A DNA stretch of 64,000 bases from the NCBI GenBank assembly GCA_029204225.1, contig MU831553.1, forward strand, positions 1 to 64,000, given 5' to 3'. The notes below the pieces were generated by a model that did not search any database, was not told the DNA's origin, and saw only the letters and a program-made list of their open reading frames with translations. Origin of the DNA: Diphasiastrum complanatum. Lineage: Eukaryota > Streptophyta > Lycopodiopsida > Lycopodiales > Lycopodiaceae. This document shows, piece after piece, positions 31,730 through 41,299 of the stretch; positions within the stretch are counted from its first letter, which is position 1; every line of letters starts with the position of its first letter. The position numbers and the translations under genes are program-made.

Positions 31730-33698
31730 CATGGCCTTTTCAGACATTGGTGTTGTCTCGTCATTGGTGTTGTCTCGTCATTGTGAACAAGTGTGCATGA
31801 GTTTCACATTTTTTATTTTTGTCAATTGTAACCAATGTTATATTAAACATCTACATCACTTTTCCATTACATCTTTTTTATTGTGAATTAAAGTATGATC
31901 ATAACAAATCTCTAATCTTAACATTGTTAAATGTGCAAATATTTTGTTGATCGACCAAACAAAATTGGTGGTATGTTGCTCAAAATAAGCCATGCTCAAG
32001 ACATGTATTTGAAAATGCATATGTTGAGAATAAAATGAAAGATCTAAATTTGGACAACACAAGTATATCTGATGAAGATATACAGACATCTTCAAGTTTT
32101 ATAAATCTTGAAAACCCCAATATTGATTCTCATGATTTCGACGACCCAAATGATGAAAAGGACAACAATGATTCTTTGTTGAAGACAATATTGAGAGAAG
32201 TTTTGATTTCTATAGTGATGATGAAAATCATCTTAGCGGAGATGAGTTGCAAGATGTATATTGGCAAATGAATTTGAATCTTGCAATGATGAATTAAATA
32301 TGTAGATGTCACAAATACTTTCTTCATAAAACGATACATTTGTGGACAATATATTTTGTTAACAAAAGTATTACATCTTTATATGATGCTGCATTTCTTA
32401 AGTTTCATTTCAAACACATCTCGCAATCACTTAGAATTAAAAAAAACTTATCGATAGATGTGTGAACTAATCAAGAGAACAATTAGAAAATGTAGAACAT
32501 TGATTATTTATATATCATAATTAAAAAGCATTTTTTTTGTGGTAACATTTATGAAAATTATATGAAAGATAATAATACATTGTTCCACAATGGTCAATTA
32601 TTCATTCATCTTTGCAAACACACAAACGTATATAAAATTACATTTTTTTTATCAACAAATTCTCAAAACAAGCTACCAGACGGCTGTCAAGGTACTTAAT
32701 ATCCTTTCAAGTGCAAATTTAGCTCACACTATTTTTACCTATGAATACCATATTGAGATTCATGTCAAAGTGAAACTTTCTCAATATATAAACACATAAT
32801 GTATATAAATGCATAAGATAGCAAGTTATATTCAACCGATTGTAATTCCAATTCGTCAGAGCATAATATTTGACATCATGATCATTTGATTTTTAGTTCA
32901 CATAATAATCCTTTTATTATTAGTCCACACTTATTTAAAATCTCAAAAAATTCTCATCTACTTTTAAGTTGATCATAAAGTTGTTTGTTTATCAACATAT
33001 TGTTCACAATAGTTCGAAAATATATATATTGCAACAAATTGATTTTGTCACGTGTGGACATATCAAAATTTGTTATATGTGGCAATACCACGCGTGGCTA
33101 ATCTCTAGAAGTACATGTCACATGAAAGGTGGTTAAATAACAATCGTGTGAGGCACTTCCACACGTGATCTTACCACTACAAAATATTTTGGCGCTCATT
33201 TTTTGAATTTTAGTTTTGAAAAAATGTATGACACTGGCAGTGTCATGCGAAAAGAAATTTTTTTTGCCTGTCTCCACCTCAAGAAATTTTTTTTGCCTGT
33301 CTCCACCTCCAGCCTAGATTTCACCGGCAAGGTCCCCAAATTTTTTTTTGCATAAACGTGTCACATGTGGCAGAGTCACACAAAAATGTCTTGTGACACG
33401 CCATGCCCATATGTGTAATTGTGTCCTGAAGTCTTATTTTACTTTTGAGTTATTATTGATGTGTTGGTATTTTCAAAAGATAACAGGCAACTCTAAAAAT
33501 AGATAAAATGAAATCCAAAATAAGTCTAGAATTTGTAATGATCTAATCGATTGTGTTGATGCACCACTACAACAATATTCATTATGTCAAAGAGTTCAAA
33601 TCTACTAAGTCACTTACGGATCTTTGTTTCTGTTCATTTGCTTGCGTGTTATTACTTTCTGCTGGTCTAGGTATTTTCTATTATCAGAATCTAGTAAC
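31730..33698. other. AT-rich non-coding stretch
   Basis: No recognised gene. A 78-codon acidic frame at 32035-32271 (SISDEDIQTSSSFINLENPN, then DFDDPNDEKDNND) has no assignable family. Around 33040-33420 the words CACGTGTGG, CACATGTGGC and CCACGCGTGGC recur in both orientations, hinting at a decayed DNA transposon. Confidence 0.4.
33252..33309. repeat. Perfect 29-bp tandem duplication
   Basis: AAGAAATTTTTTTTGCCTGT followed by CTCCACCTC occurs twice head to tail with no differences, so the duplication is recent or strand slippage-derived. Confidence 0.95.
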
Positions 33699-34140
33699 TT
33701 AATTATGTGATATTCCCTTTTCTTTCCTCTTCCTGTTGTCTTGGTGTGATATTGAATAGTCATTGTCATTATAGACAGCAAATATTGCTCTTTCAGGAAA
33801 ATTCTCGCGAGCTTTATTGTTGCAGTTTCTTTCTTGTTCTTTTACTTTCAGATTTATATTCCTAAAAAGTTCATTGTTGCAGATTTTCTTGTTCATTAAC
33901 TTTATTGTTGTGATTTCATTTTCCTTCCCGTTGTGTTGTGACATTGAACTATAAATTATAACAATATTTATATTGCAATTGCCGCAAGTATAAATTTCAC
34001 AAAGTTACAGTACCTACACGAATTGGTCTAATTCCATTTTCCTTCCTGTTGTGTTGGTGTGGCATTAAACTATAAATTACAACAATATTGATATAGCCAT
34101 TGCCGCGAGTATAAATTTCATAAAGTTACACCCTACACGA
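33699..34140. repeat. Tandem repeat of about 125 bp, two full and one partial copy
   Basis: ATTTTCCTTCC(C/T)GTTGTGTTG...ATTGCCGC(A/G)AGTATAAATTTCA(C/T)AAAGTTACA occurs at about 33913-34013 and 34038-34129. A shorter, older relative (TTTCCTCTTCCTGTTGTCTTGGTGTGATATTGAA) is at 33722. Confidence 0.8.
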
Positions 34141-34474
34141 AGTCACATCCTACCATTAAAGCATGAAAACAATACCAACTTCTAATTTTCCCCAAGGACG
34201 GCATAGCAATCAGAAACAGTACAACGAAATGGTCTTAGTCTTACAAAACAACGGTTCTAATTCATGCCCAAATGCTTTAGAATTCACGTGACTAGTCATT
34301 ATAAAGTCATGTTGCACCCACAATATTATTCGCTCATGTCTCAATGGTTTTCAAGGCTCGCCAGGAAAACGTGGCTACAATCAGAAGTTTTTGGCAACCA
34401 CCAAACTTACAAATTAGCTGAAAAGGAAAGTACTAGCTTTTATAATGTATCTTTCCCTTTCTCCCCTTATCTAT

Positions 34475-34541
34475 CTACACTTTTGTATTAGTATTATCGG
34501 TATTTACTTTTGTATTAGTATCGGTATTTGCTCCAAACAAA
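34475..34541 (-). repeat. Micro-duplication extending the LEA C-terminus
   Basis: Reverse strand AATACCGATACTAATACAAA, then AGTA, is followed by AATACCGATAATACTAATAC, then AAAAGTG and the stop. The 27-30-bp unit encodes NTDTNTKV and then NTDNTNTKV, so the last 17 residues arose by in-frame tandem duplication. Confidence 0.8.
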
Positions 34542-35047
34542 GTCTCCTTAGTTTTATCCATTGCACCCTTAAGTGCATCTCCAGCCTGCAAAAAAGACCG
34601 CACAATTTTTTTTGCTTCAGCTCCTAGATGTATCAACAATATCTCGGCACATGCAGCTTCAGATCTATGCAAGCACTGATCGTCAGAGAGTCTGAACAAA
34701 ATATACCTGTTGGAGCATGCTTCCACTCTGATTCTTTTCTTGAGTAACATGAGCAGACTGAGTGTCGGTAGCGATAGTATCTTTGGCAGCAGCTCCTTTG
34801 TCCTGGGCAATTTTTGCAGCTGACTGAAGACCCTCCTTAACTTGCTCAGTTTTATCCTTGGTATAATCTCCAGCCTGCGTAGCCTTCTCCTGGCCGGCTC
34901 CACTCATTTCCTGCATAGTAGAGTAACCTTATTAATCGAAATATCTGCCAAATACAACCCTGTCAACGAAAGTGTCAGATATTTATATGGTTACTACAAA
35001 GCTGAGAATGCACGAGGAAAATATCTCACCTTGCCTTGGTCAGCCAT
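34475..35047 (-). CDS. LEA/KIN-like hydrophilic stress protein (110 aa, three coding exons)
   Basis: Exon A 35030-35047 encodes MADQGK. Exon B 34707-34910 starts EMSGAGQEKATQAGDY and ends SGSMLQQ. Exon C 34475-34585 starts AGDALKGAMDKTKETLFG and ends TNTKV-stop. All joins are in frame and the introns (34911-35029 and 34586-34706) have GT-AG ends with pyrimidine-rich acceptors. The total of 333 nt gives 110 residues. The protein is rich in K, Q, A, D, E and T, with one Phe and one Tyr and no Cys or Trp. K-T-x-Q-x-K/A-K-D repeats fit late-embryogenesis-abundant or KIN-type proteins that protect cells in drying or cold, usually cytosolic or nuclear. It is disordered by composition. No stops or frameshifts were found, so it is probably functional. 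Exact LEA subgroup is uncertain. Confidence 0.75.
34586..34706 (-). other. Intron between LEA coding exons B and C
   Basis: Starts GTATATTTTGTTC and ends GTCTTTTTTGCAG on the reverse strand, 121 bp, phase 0. Similar size and phase to the upstream intron. Confidence 0.75.
34911..35029 (-). other. Intron between LEA coding exons A and B
   Basis: Starts GTGAGATATTTTCC and ends TCTACTATGCAG on the reverse strand, 119 bp, phase 0. Confidence 0.75.
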
Positions 35048-36195
35048 CTTAAAATTCGTTTTGGATAGAATATCTCCGGAGTCGGATGTAACAAATAAGT
35101 GGTTGAGCGTGCCAAGATAAAATCACCTGCACAATGTCATTTCTATTACAGATCGTGATAATCATGAAATTATGTACGAACTCACGAGAATCCGTGAAAA
35201 TAATCACGGAAGAATTAAAGAAGTAAACAAGGAAATCCATTTTTCAGACTAGCACATACAATGAGAGGATACCGCGAAATATAAGTCTCGTGTAATAAGT
35301 AAGCCAACCAACATTACATAATATATGCACACAAAACTACATACTACATAACGTCAGAGGGAGAGATGGAATTATAAGAGTTTCTGTAGCTTCAATGTGC
35401 TCACAACCTTAAGCGGATTCAAGTGTCTATCCCTCACAGATCACCGACTTAGAGCAGTGCATTATTACGATCGCAAACCAGGTTTAAGTAATTGACCTCA
35501 TGCTAACATAATAGACTATGGGATAAAGTAGCTAGCTCATACTAACCAAAAACCTGGGCATACAATTGACTAGAGATCATCAACTTAAGTAATCAGCTAA
35601 CTATAACCGAAACCTGAGCTGAGAAAGAGAGCCTTATCCAAATCATAACCTTTACTAGTCAGCCCATGCTAACCAAATTAAAACCTAATCAAACTAAGAC
35701 TATGGTGGATCATCAGCAAAAGGTCAGTTCAAACTTCATGCTAACCAAACCTGATGAAACCAAGATTATGATAGATAATCAGCTTAAGTAACAAGCTCGT
35801 GCCAACCAAACCTTATGACAAGCTAGACTATAGTAGATAATCACTCAGCTCTTTTTAACGAAACCTGATGAAACAAATTCACTACAGAGATAATCAGCTC
35901 ACGCCAACCAAACCTTATGGAAAGTAAGGCTATAGTAGATAATCAGCTTAAGTAATCGGAGCTCATGGCGACCAAAACATAATGAAAATAAAGACTATTA
36001 GAAGATTAAATGATCAAGTAATCAGTTCATGCTGACCAAAACCTGACCAAACAAAAGACTGTAGATCATCAGCTCCTACTAACCAAATCCTTACAAAAAA
36101 ACAGCTCTAGTATATCATCATCCGCAACCCACCTCAGAACCGGTTCAATAACTCGATATGAAAATGCACAGAAAATGTTCAAAATCGGCAACCAC
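35030..36195 (-). other. Probable 5' UTR exons and intron of the LEA gene
   Basis: From the TATA box, a start near 36195 is expected. The inferred exon ends GGTTCTGAG before GTGGGTTG (36133/36132). A matching acceptor ATTGTGCAG ends at 35127, followed by a 79-nt ATG-free leader and the MADQGK exon. The intron would be 1006 bp and contains the minisatellite. Splice sites are seen. Their use is inferred. Confidence 0.5.
35477..36120. repeat. Degenerate minisatellite, about ten units of 45-75 bp
   Basis: The unit reads roughly CTCATGCTAACCAAACCTGATGAAAC, then AAGACTATAGTAGATAATCAGCTTAAGTAATCAG. Recognisable starts (GC(T/C)AACCAAA) occur near 35541, 35597, 35661, 35738, 35795, 35851, 35900, 35962, 36027 and 36073. 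Units vary by internal deletions. Confidence 0.85.
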
Positions 36196-36222
36196 ATATA
36201 CTGATGGCAGAGGGAAGCCCGG

Positions 36223-36234
36223 AATATTTATATA
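36223..36234 (-). promoter_or_regulatory. TATA box of the LEA gene
   Basis: Reverse strand TATATAAATATT, about 30 bp before the inferred transcription start and directly downstream of the ABRE/DRE cluster. Confidence 0.65.
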
Positions 36235-36248
36235 CGATAGAAAGCTAC

Positions 36249-36397
36249 CACGCGTCGTGCATTGACTCGATCACTTGTCGGAGTCCAAGGCACCATAGTT
36301 GATTGACGCATGTGAGGACGGATAAGAAGGATTGACAGACACGTAGACGTTAAGCTGTCGGTCGATGAATACGTCGTCGCCCCAAAGCGTGACACGT
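36249..36397 (-). promoter_or_regulatory. ABRE/DRE/CE3 cluster, LEA promoter
   Basis: Reading the reverse strand: ACGTGTC (ABRE core) at 36391-36397, ACCGAC (DRE/CRT core) at 36357-36362, a second ACGTGTC at 36338-36344, and ACGCGTG (CE3-like coupling element) at 36249-36255, 15 bp from the TATA box. ABRE with CE3 or DRE partners is the known plan for abscisic-acid and drought/cold control by bZIP and DREB factors. The motifs are seen. Their activity is inferred. Confidence 0.65.
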
Positions 36398-36434
36398 TTG
36401 ATCGATTCGTACGTTTGATTTGGACCCCTAAGAC

Positions 36435-38103
36435 TTTTAGTGTAGGGGAAGGCCGTGGCCGAGGGACTTCTTTGTTTTAAGGCAATGGTCCAATGTCGCG
36501 AGCCCGAGGGCCCAAAGGCCTTAAAATGGGGTCCTCGACGTAAAGCAAGTCAAAAAAGTTTGACTACTACAAAGGTCCAGAAAAATCACCTCCCCGCCCT
36601 GTTTTTTTCACTTGCAGAGGGAGGTCACGCATTTGTTTGAAGGCGGAGGTCGCGCATCTTTAGCAATGGAGCGGCGATGGAGGTCATGGATCTGTAGCGG
36701 CGATGGAGGTTAGGCATGGCTGCATTCTACAGAGCGCTGAAGCCTTCTTAGAACTGTGGACTTTCCTCATGTAGCAGGTGTGATAAGGGTAAATAAAGAT
36801 GGATTATTGCTTGCACAAAGGTCTCTTGCATACTGGGTTGAAGCTGAATCTTATCCTTCAAGAAAATGTCCTGAATATTGTTGCCATCTTCTTTCATCAA
36901 GATTTTGAAGATGTGAGGAATACGACGTCACTGCCATGGCCGGATGTTCAAGCATGCATGACCGAAATTGGTTGTTCAGCTGCATGCATTGCAATTAATG
37001 GTTCAACCCAATATTATGCATTCCAACCAGCTGTTGCTCTCTGGTAACGATCCTCAGTCGGCTCAGACGCTAATTCCAAAAACCTGCAAGCTGCACAAAG
37101 CTAACAAAAATGAAGCGTGGAATAAGATAGCCCATGAAAGCAAAAGCTTCAAGCATAATTGTGGCTTGCTTGAGCTGATTAGTTTTTTATTATGCTTGTG
37201 AATGCAGGTTTTGAAAGAGCAAGGGAAATAGCAACCACATCCTCATTGGTCCGGAGATTCTGAAATATGAATACACGCAGCAACCGCTAAAAGCTGGTTG
37301 AGAGTATGATCTTGTATAAGTACGCGCATCACTCAGAGCTAACACCACAACATCATGCACACAATGTTTAAAAGTAGTTTAAAAACATGGACACGCAAGT
37401 TGCAACAGCATGCTGTTGTGCGCGATCCTCCCAGTTTACGTAGAAAACCTTCACAGGCTAGCAAGGCAATCTGTAGTACTCGGAGCCCGATCGACAAAAC
37501 TAAGCTTCTAGATGTCGTGCCAACAAATTTACTTAGAGCCTTCGATCATTTGATAGTTGTCTTTGGAGGGGAAACCTAAGAACTAGGTACTGAATATGTA
37601 CAGAATTTTTACAATTGCTTTTACAGATTTTTAAGAGTTGTTTTTGCATAATGTACTGATTTTTTACTCTTAAGTAAAAGTTTGTCACATAAGGTAATAA
37701 TTTTTTGCTTAACATAAGTGAAATTTTGTTTACATTAGGTAAAAATTTTACTGTTGGTAAAAACATCAGTCGTTTTTTACCTCTAGCAAATCAATTTTTT
37801 AGGAGGAACCTTATAGAGTGTAAGGTTCCTCTGATGTATGAGCTTGTTACAGCTGTCATATTCTTCCAATTAAGGTGGGTCAAGAGTGGGTATAATTGAA
37901 AAGCGCAAGGGGCATGTGAAGGTCAATGCTCTTTTTGTCCTTTTTCCCTTGAAACTTTCATCTTAAAATGAGGAGAATGCTTGCATAAACAAGTAACTAG
38001 TTTTTATGACTCTAATGGATGCACAACGTAAATGTAGCACACCTATTGTAGGCTTTTACTAGCAAACATGCACATGACCATTTTGCTAAAGCTTGTGTCT
38101 ATA
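36435..38103. other. Intergenic stretch without recognised genes
   Basis: A short open frame at 36799-37047 (DYCLHKGLLHTGLKLNLIL) has no known family. Poly-T rich words (GTAAAAATTTTACTG, TTTTTTACTCTTAAGTAAAAG) occur near 37640-37780. Nothing else can be supported. Confidence 0.4.
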
Positions 38104-38308
38104 TGTTGATAATGCTTATTGGTTTTGAAGGGGAGGCTTGAACCCAGGACCAAAGAAGCTTTGGATGTCAAGCTAACCAATTGCGGCAACCCCGTTGGGT
38201 TTAAAATGTTAATAATGCTTCTTGGTTTCCAAGAGGAGGCTCGAACTTGAGACCAAAGAAACTTTGGATGTCAAGCTAACCAACTGAGCCAACCCCATTG
38301 GTTTAAAA
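38104..38308 (-). mobile_element. Tandem pair of tRNA-derived SINE-like units
   Basis: Two 103-bp units (38104-38206 and 38207-38308). On the reverse strand the second has TGGCTCAGTTGG (perfect Pol III A box, 38280-38291) and AGTTCGAGCC (B box), separated by GCTTGACATCC and a CCAAAG/CTTTGG stem. The first has a worn A box (TGCCGCAATTGG) and GGTTCAAGCC as B box. No acceptor stem pairs, so it is not a working tRNA gene. ATGTTRATAATG occurs before, between and after the units, compatible with target duplication or unequal crossing-over. Confidence 0.7.
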
Positions 38309-38487
38309 TGTTAATAATGACATCGATATATGCCTAAGCACTATAAATGTTGGGGAATTTGCCTAAGGCACATAGCCTAAAATGGTGGTGCAACCTCCAA
38401 TGAAACAAGTCCGAGGTGCCTATCACTCATCCAAGAAGAATGGCACTGAGAATGTGAAGGGAAAAATGAGGAGTCAACTAGGTCGGG

Positions 38488-38576
38488 GGCTTTTTGATGA
38501 CCGTAACCTTTGTGCATAGGTTTTTCCCTTAGGCTCTTCGATGACCGTAACCGTTGTGCACAAGTTTCTCCCTTAG
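38488..38576. repeat. Tandem duplication of 45 bp
   Basis: GGCTTTTTGATGACCGTAAC...TTTTTCCCTTAG at 38488 is followed by GCTCTTCGATGACCGTAAC...TTTCTCCCTTAG at 38533. Confidence 0.85.
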
Positions 38577-40640
38577 ACATGCAAAAGGCTAACAAAACAA
38601 ACAAACTTGTGAATCTATTGATTTAAAGGGAGCGTAACATGGGAATAAGTCAATGAGTCGCTTGTATAATGGCCAATTTTCTAAGCAAGGTGTGTCATTG
38701 CATATAGCTACAAAATCAGTGCTAGCAACAATTTAAATATGTTGCATTTGAAGGTCTATGCCTACAATCTTTCACATGGATTTCAAAACCTAACTCTTCT
38801 GATGAACATTATAAGTGTTGTATTTTGACACATCTCTATTGTATTTTGCCTCAAAAATCAGCATAGGTCTGTGGTTAGAAAGATTGGCGATCTTTGAGAT
38901 TTGTGGGTTGACAATATCATACTATAATCTGAAAACATAGATAAAAATATTGCACAGTTGATATTAAAAAATGCTATTTAATATTTCTAAAAGCAAGTAT
39001 ATAGATACAAGCACAAACACTGTCGAAGTTGTTTGTTAAGTCTCCACCCAACCCTTGCTGCATAAAAATTGATGTAAATGTTTTGCTCTAGGCTCACATA
39101 TCCACAATCCTCAAGAAACTACATAGAGACAAGCACAAACATTGTAGGAGTTGGCTACTATATCTCCACCTAGCTTTGTTGCATAGAAAGTGACAGGAAT
39201 GCCTCTTTCTAGACTCACATACCCTTTGACGTTGACCCTTTCTAGCGTCAACACGTGGCAAACTGCTCCATGCAAAACCGGCACTTCCCATTAGCCAATA
39301 CTCACACATAAGCAAGTAAATAGGAGGACCATTTGACAAGTATCACTCATCAACTAGGCGAAGTATCTCAGTGAGAGCATGACACATGTAATGTTGACTA
39401 GTCAACTCTCTTACTTTTAAAAAGTCAGTCCAGCCAGTTCTAGTTTGAGACCCAATACCCCCTTACCAAAGCTAAGCACATCTCTCAAAGCCTTGCATCA
39501 ACTAATTAGTGTAATTACAAAGGTCACCACAAGCTCGTGCCAAGGCATTTGATAACTACAAATGTATAGTGGCATTTTCAACTACCATAACTATCTACAA
39601 ATAGGACTGAGAGTAAAAGCATCTAACATCCCTCTTCCCTCTAGAGACATCGATTGCAATAACTGACTCAATGTACTGTGCATAAAAGCTTGCGCAGCCT
39701 CCCAAGTAGCATCTACAAGAGGTCTGTCCTGCCATGCAACCAAGTATTTATGGATCACTCATGCTAGTCCAATGCATATACTCTCATTGGTCCATGAATC
39801 AAACCACCACAATCTTGGAAAGTAAATAAGCCATCAAATACCAATTATCACCATTATGTGAAACCTCTTGTGATCTAGAAACATGAAATACAGACTACGC
39901 TTTACAAGTTTCAATCAAAACTGACTTGTAAGAAACATCAATTACCTTCTTGACAAATTTTAAGGATCTACAATAATGTGGAGATAACTTACATTTCTAC
40001 GTTTTTACGTTTTTTCACAACTAAAAATATGGGCACTTTGCCATGCACATAAGACGGGATCAACTTTGGCCTGTTAACCCTCGTGTGGCAATTTTTGTGG
40101 AGATTGCGTGGTAATGCATGTGGCAACGGACATGTGGCTATGCCATGTCGCCAAAATTTCCCTCATCGGCTAGTTCCTTGGCAAACCACTTTTTGAAAAT
40201 TTGAACTTCGAATGGGCGTGGCATAGCCACATGTGGCTGTGTGTTACGACCATATTCAGCTAAGGATTTGAAATAGTCCTAATATGGTAGACCGGCCCTC
40301 TGATATTCGAAATTGTTGGTTACGCCTCGATTTAATTTCATGTAAAGGCCATCTTATAACTAATAACTTTGAGACTACCCAGACGCTCCTATGGCTTGTG
40401 AAGGTCATATGCATGAGGATATCATGAGATATGTGACCTATGTTTAGATGGAATGCATGGTTGCATGCACACGCTTCCTATCCTATGTATACGAGTAGGG
40501 CACACTCTCGTCCATTCTAAGATTTTGGCTTTAGGTTGTCGGTTTCTCTCCTCTCCTCAGGTATTCACTTGACATGGCTCGGGGGTGATGTGTTCGGATA
40601 CATCTCAGTTGGATGGTGGTTTGCCTCCCACTAGTCTCTA
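38577..40640. other. Non-coding stretch
   Basis: No recognised gene. It contains the duplication at 39003 and, near 40010-40250, repeated CATGTGGC words like those at 33.0-33.4 kb. Confidence 0.4.
39003..39232. repeat. Tandem duplication of about 120 bp
   Basis: AGATACAAGCACAAACACTG...CTCCACCCAACCCTTGCTGCATA at 39003 recurs as AGAGACAAGCACAAACATTG...CTCCACCTAGCTTTGTTGCATA at 39125. Confidence 0.8.
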
Positions 40641-40644
40641 TGCA

Positions 40645-40965
40645 ATGTGTAGTGCAGCACAAGAAGCTATATGGTTGAGACAAATCTTGGAAGAAGTTGG
40701 CATGAAATAGAAAAATCCCACGACATTACATAGCAACAGTCAGAGTGGCATTCAGCTAGCAAAGAATCCAGTGTTCCATGCGAGAACTAAACACATTGAG
40801 ATTCAATATCACTTTATACGTGAGAGGTTGTTGAGTCGTGAAATTCATGTTGTTCATTGTAGCACAGAAGAACAACTGGCTGATATTTTCACTAAGCCAC
40901 TTGTTGGAGAAAAGTTTGTTAAATTTAGATCAAAGCTTTATGTACTTAAAGTTTGTTCACTTTAA
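40645..40965 (+). pseudogene. Copia RNase H C-terminal fragment
   Basis: Reads AAQEAIWLRQILEEVGMK, stop, then NSQSGIQLAKNPVFHARTKH, IEIQYHFIRERLLSREIHVV and EEQLADIFTKPLVGEKFVKF. This is the last part of Copia RNase H, with the conserved N-Q-SAI-LA and TKHIEI motifs (DNQSAI is changed to NSQSGI, so the acidic residue is lost). One TAG codon interrupts it. It is followed after 40 bp by a purine tract and an LTR, the normal 3' end order. Confidence 0.85.
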
Positions 40966-41004
40966 AGCTATGTATATGACTATATAAAAATTAGACTCTA
41001 CTTT

Positions 41005-41013
41005 AAGGGAGAG
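41005..41013 (+). other. Polypurine tract
   Basis: AAGGGAGAG precedes the LTR start AGTTAGAATTT (canonically TGTTAGAATTT). Confidence 0.75.
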
Positions 41014-41286
41014 AGTTAGAATTTAAGTAGAATTATTGTGCTACTGTACTGTGGGTCCTATTTGTTGATAAGGATCAGTTGGCCTCGCCACGAGGCAAGT
41101 CGACGGGACACGCGTCCCGCCAACGACAACCTGGGTCATGCATGGGTTGCCTGAGTGAACAACGATATGTATAGTGTAATTTCATTTTGAGAAATACAAT
41201 TGCTATGTGAGCTTGCTGTGGAGAGTGTTTTCTGTCTGTGTTACTGTGTAGCATGATCTGTGTTCCTGTTCGAAGCAAATTCTAAG
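41014..41286 (+). repeat. Short Copia LTR (273 bp)
   Basis: Begins AGTTAGAATTT and ends AAATTCTAAG, so TTAGAATTT and AAATTCTAA form the terminal inverted pair. The canonical TG and CA ends are both mutated. It follows an RNase H end and purine tract on its left and precedes a primer-binding site on its right. Confidence 0.75.
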
Positions 41287-41296
41287 TATTAGAGCC
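41287..41296 (+). other. Primer-binding site relic after the short LTR
   Basis: GTATTAGAGCCTAGG resembles (TG)GTATCAGAGCCTAGG. Its place after an LTR that is already a 3' LTR means the LTR serves two internal regions. Confidence 0.6.
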
Positions 41297-41299
41297 TAG

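Noticed and set aside
32035-32271. Acidic 78-codon ORF as a gene
   Set aside because: Composition is low-complexity D/N/S, no family match, and no supporting promoter or intron signals.
33173-33575. A small CACTA or MITE bounded by CACTACAA words at 33174 and 33566
   Set aside because: Both words are in the same orientation, not inverted, and no matching target duplication is seen.
36799-37047. 82-codon ORF downstream of the LEA promoter as a divergent host gene
   Set aside because: No recognised domain and no TATA or splice evidence on that strand. It may be chance.
38207-38308. Functional tRNA gene
   Set aside because: A and B boxes are good, but the acceptor stem does not pair and the anticodon arm is not a proper 5-bp stem with 7-base loop. 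A tandem sister copy has a worn A box.
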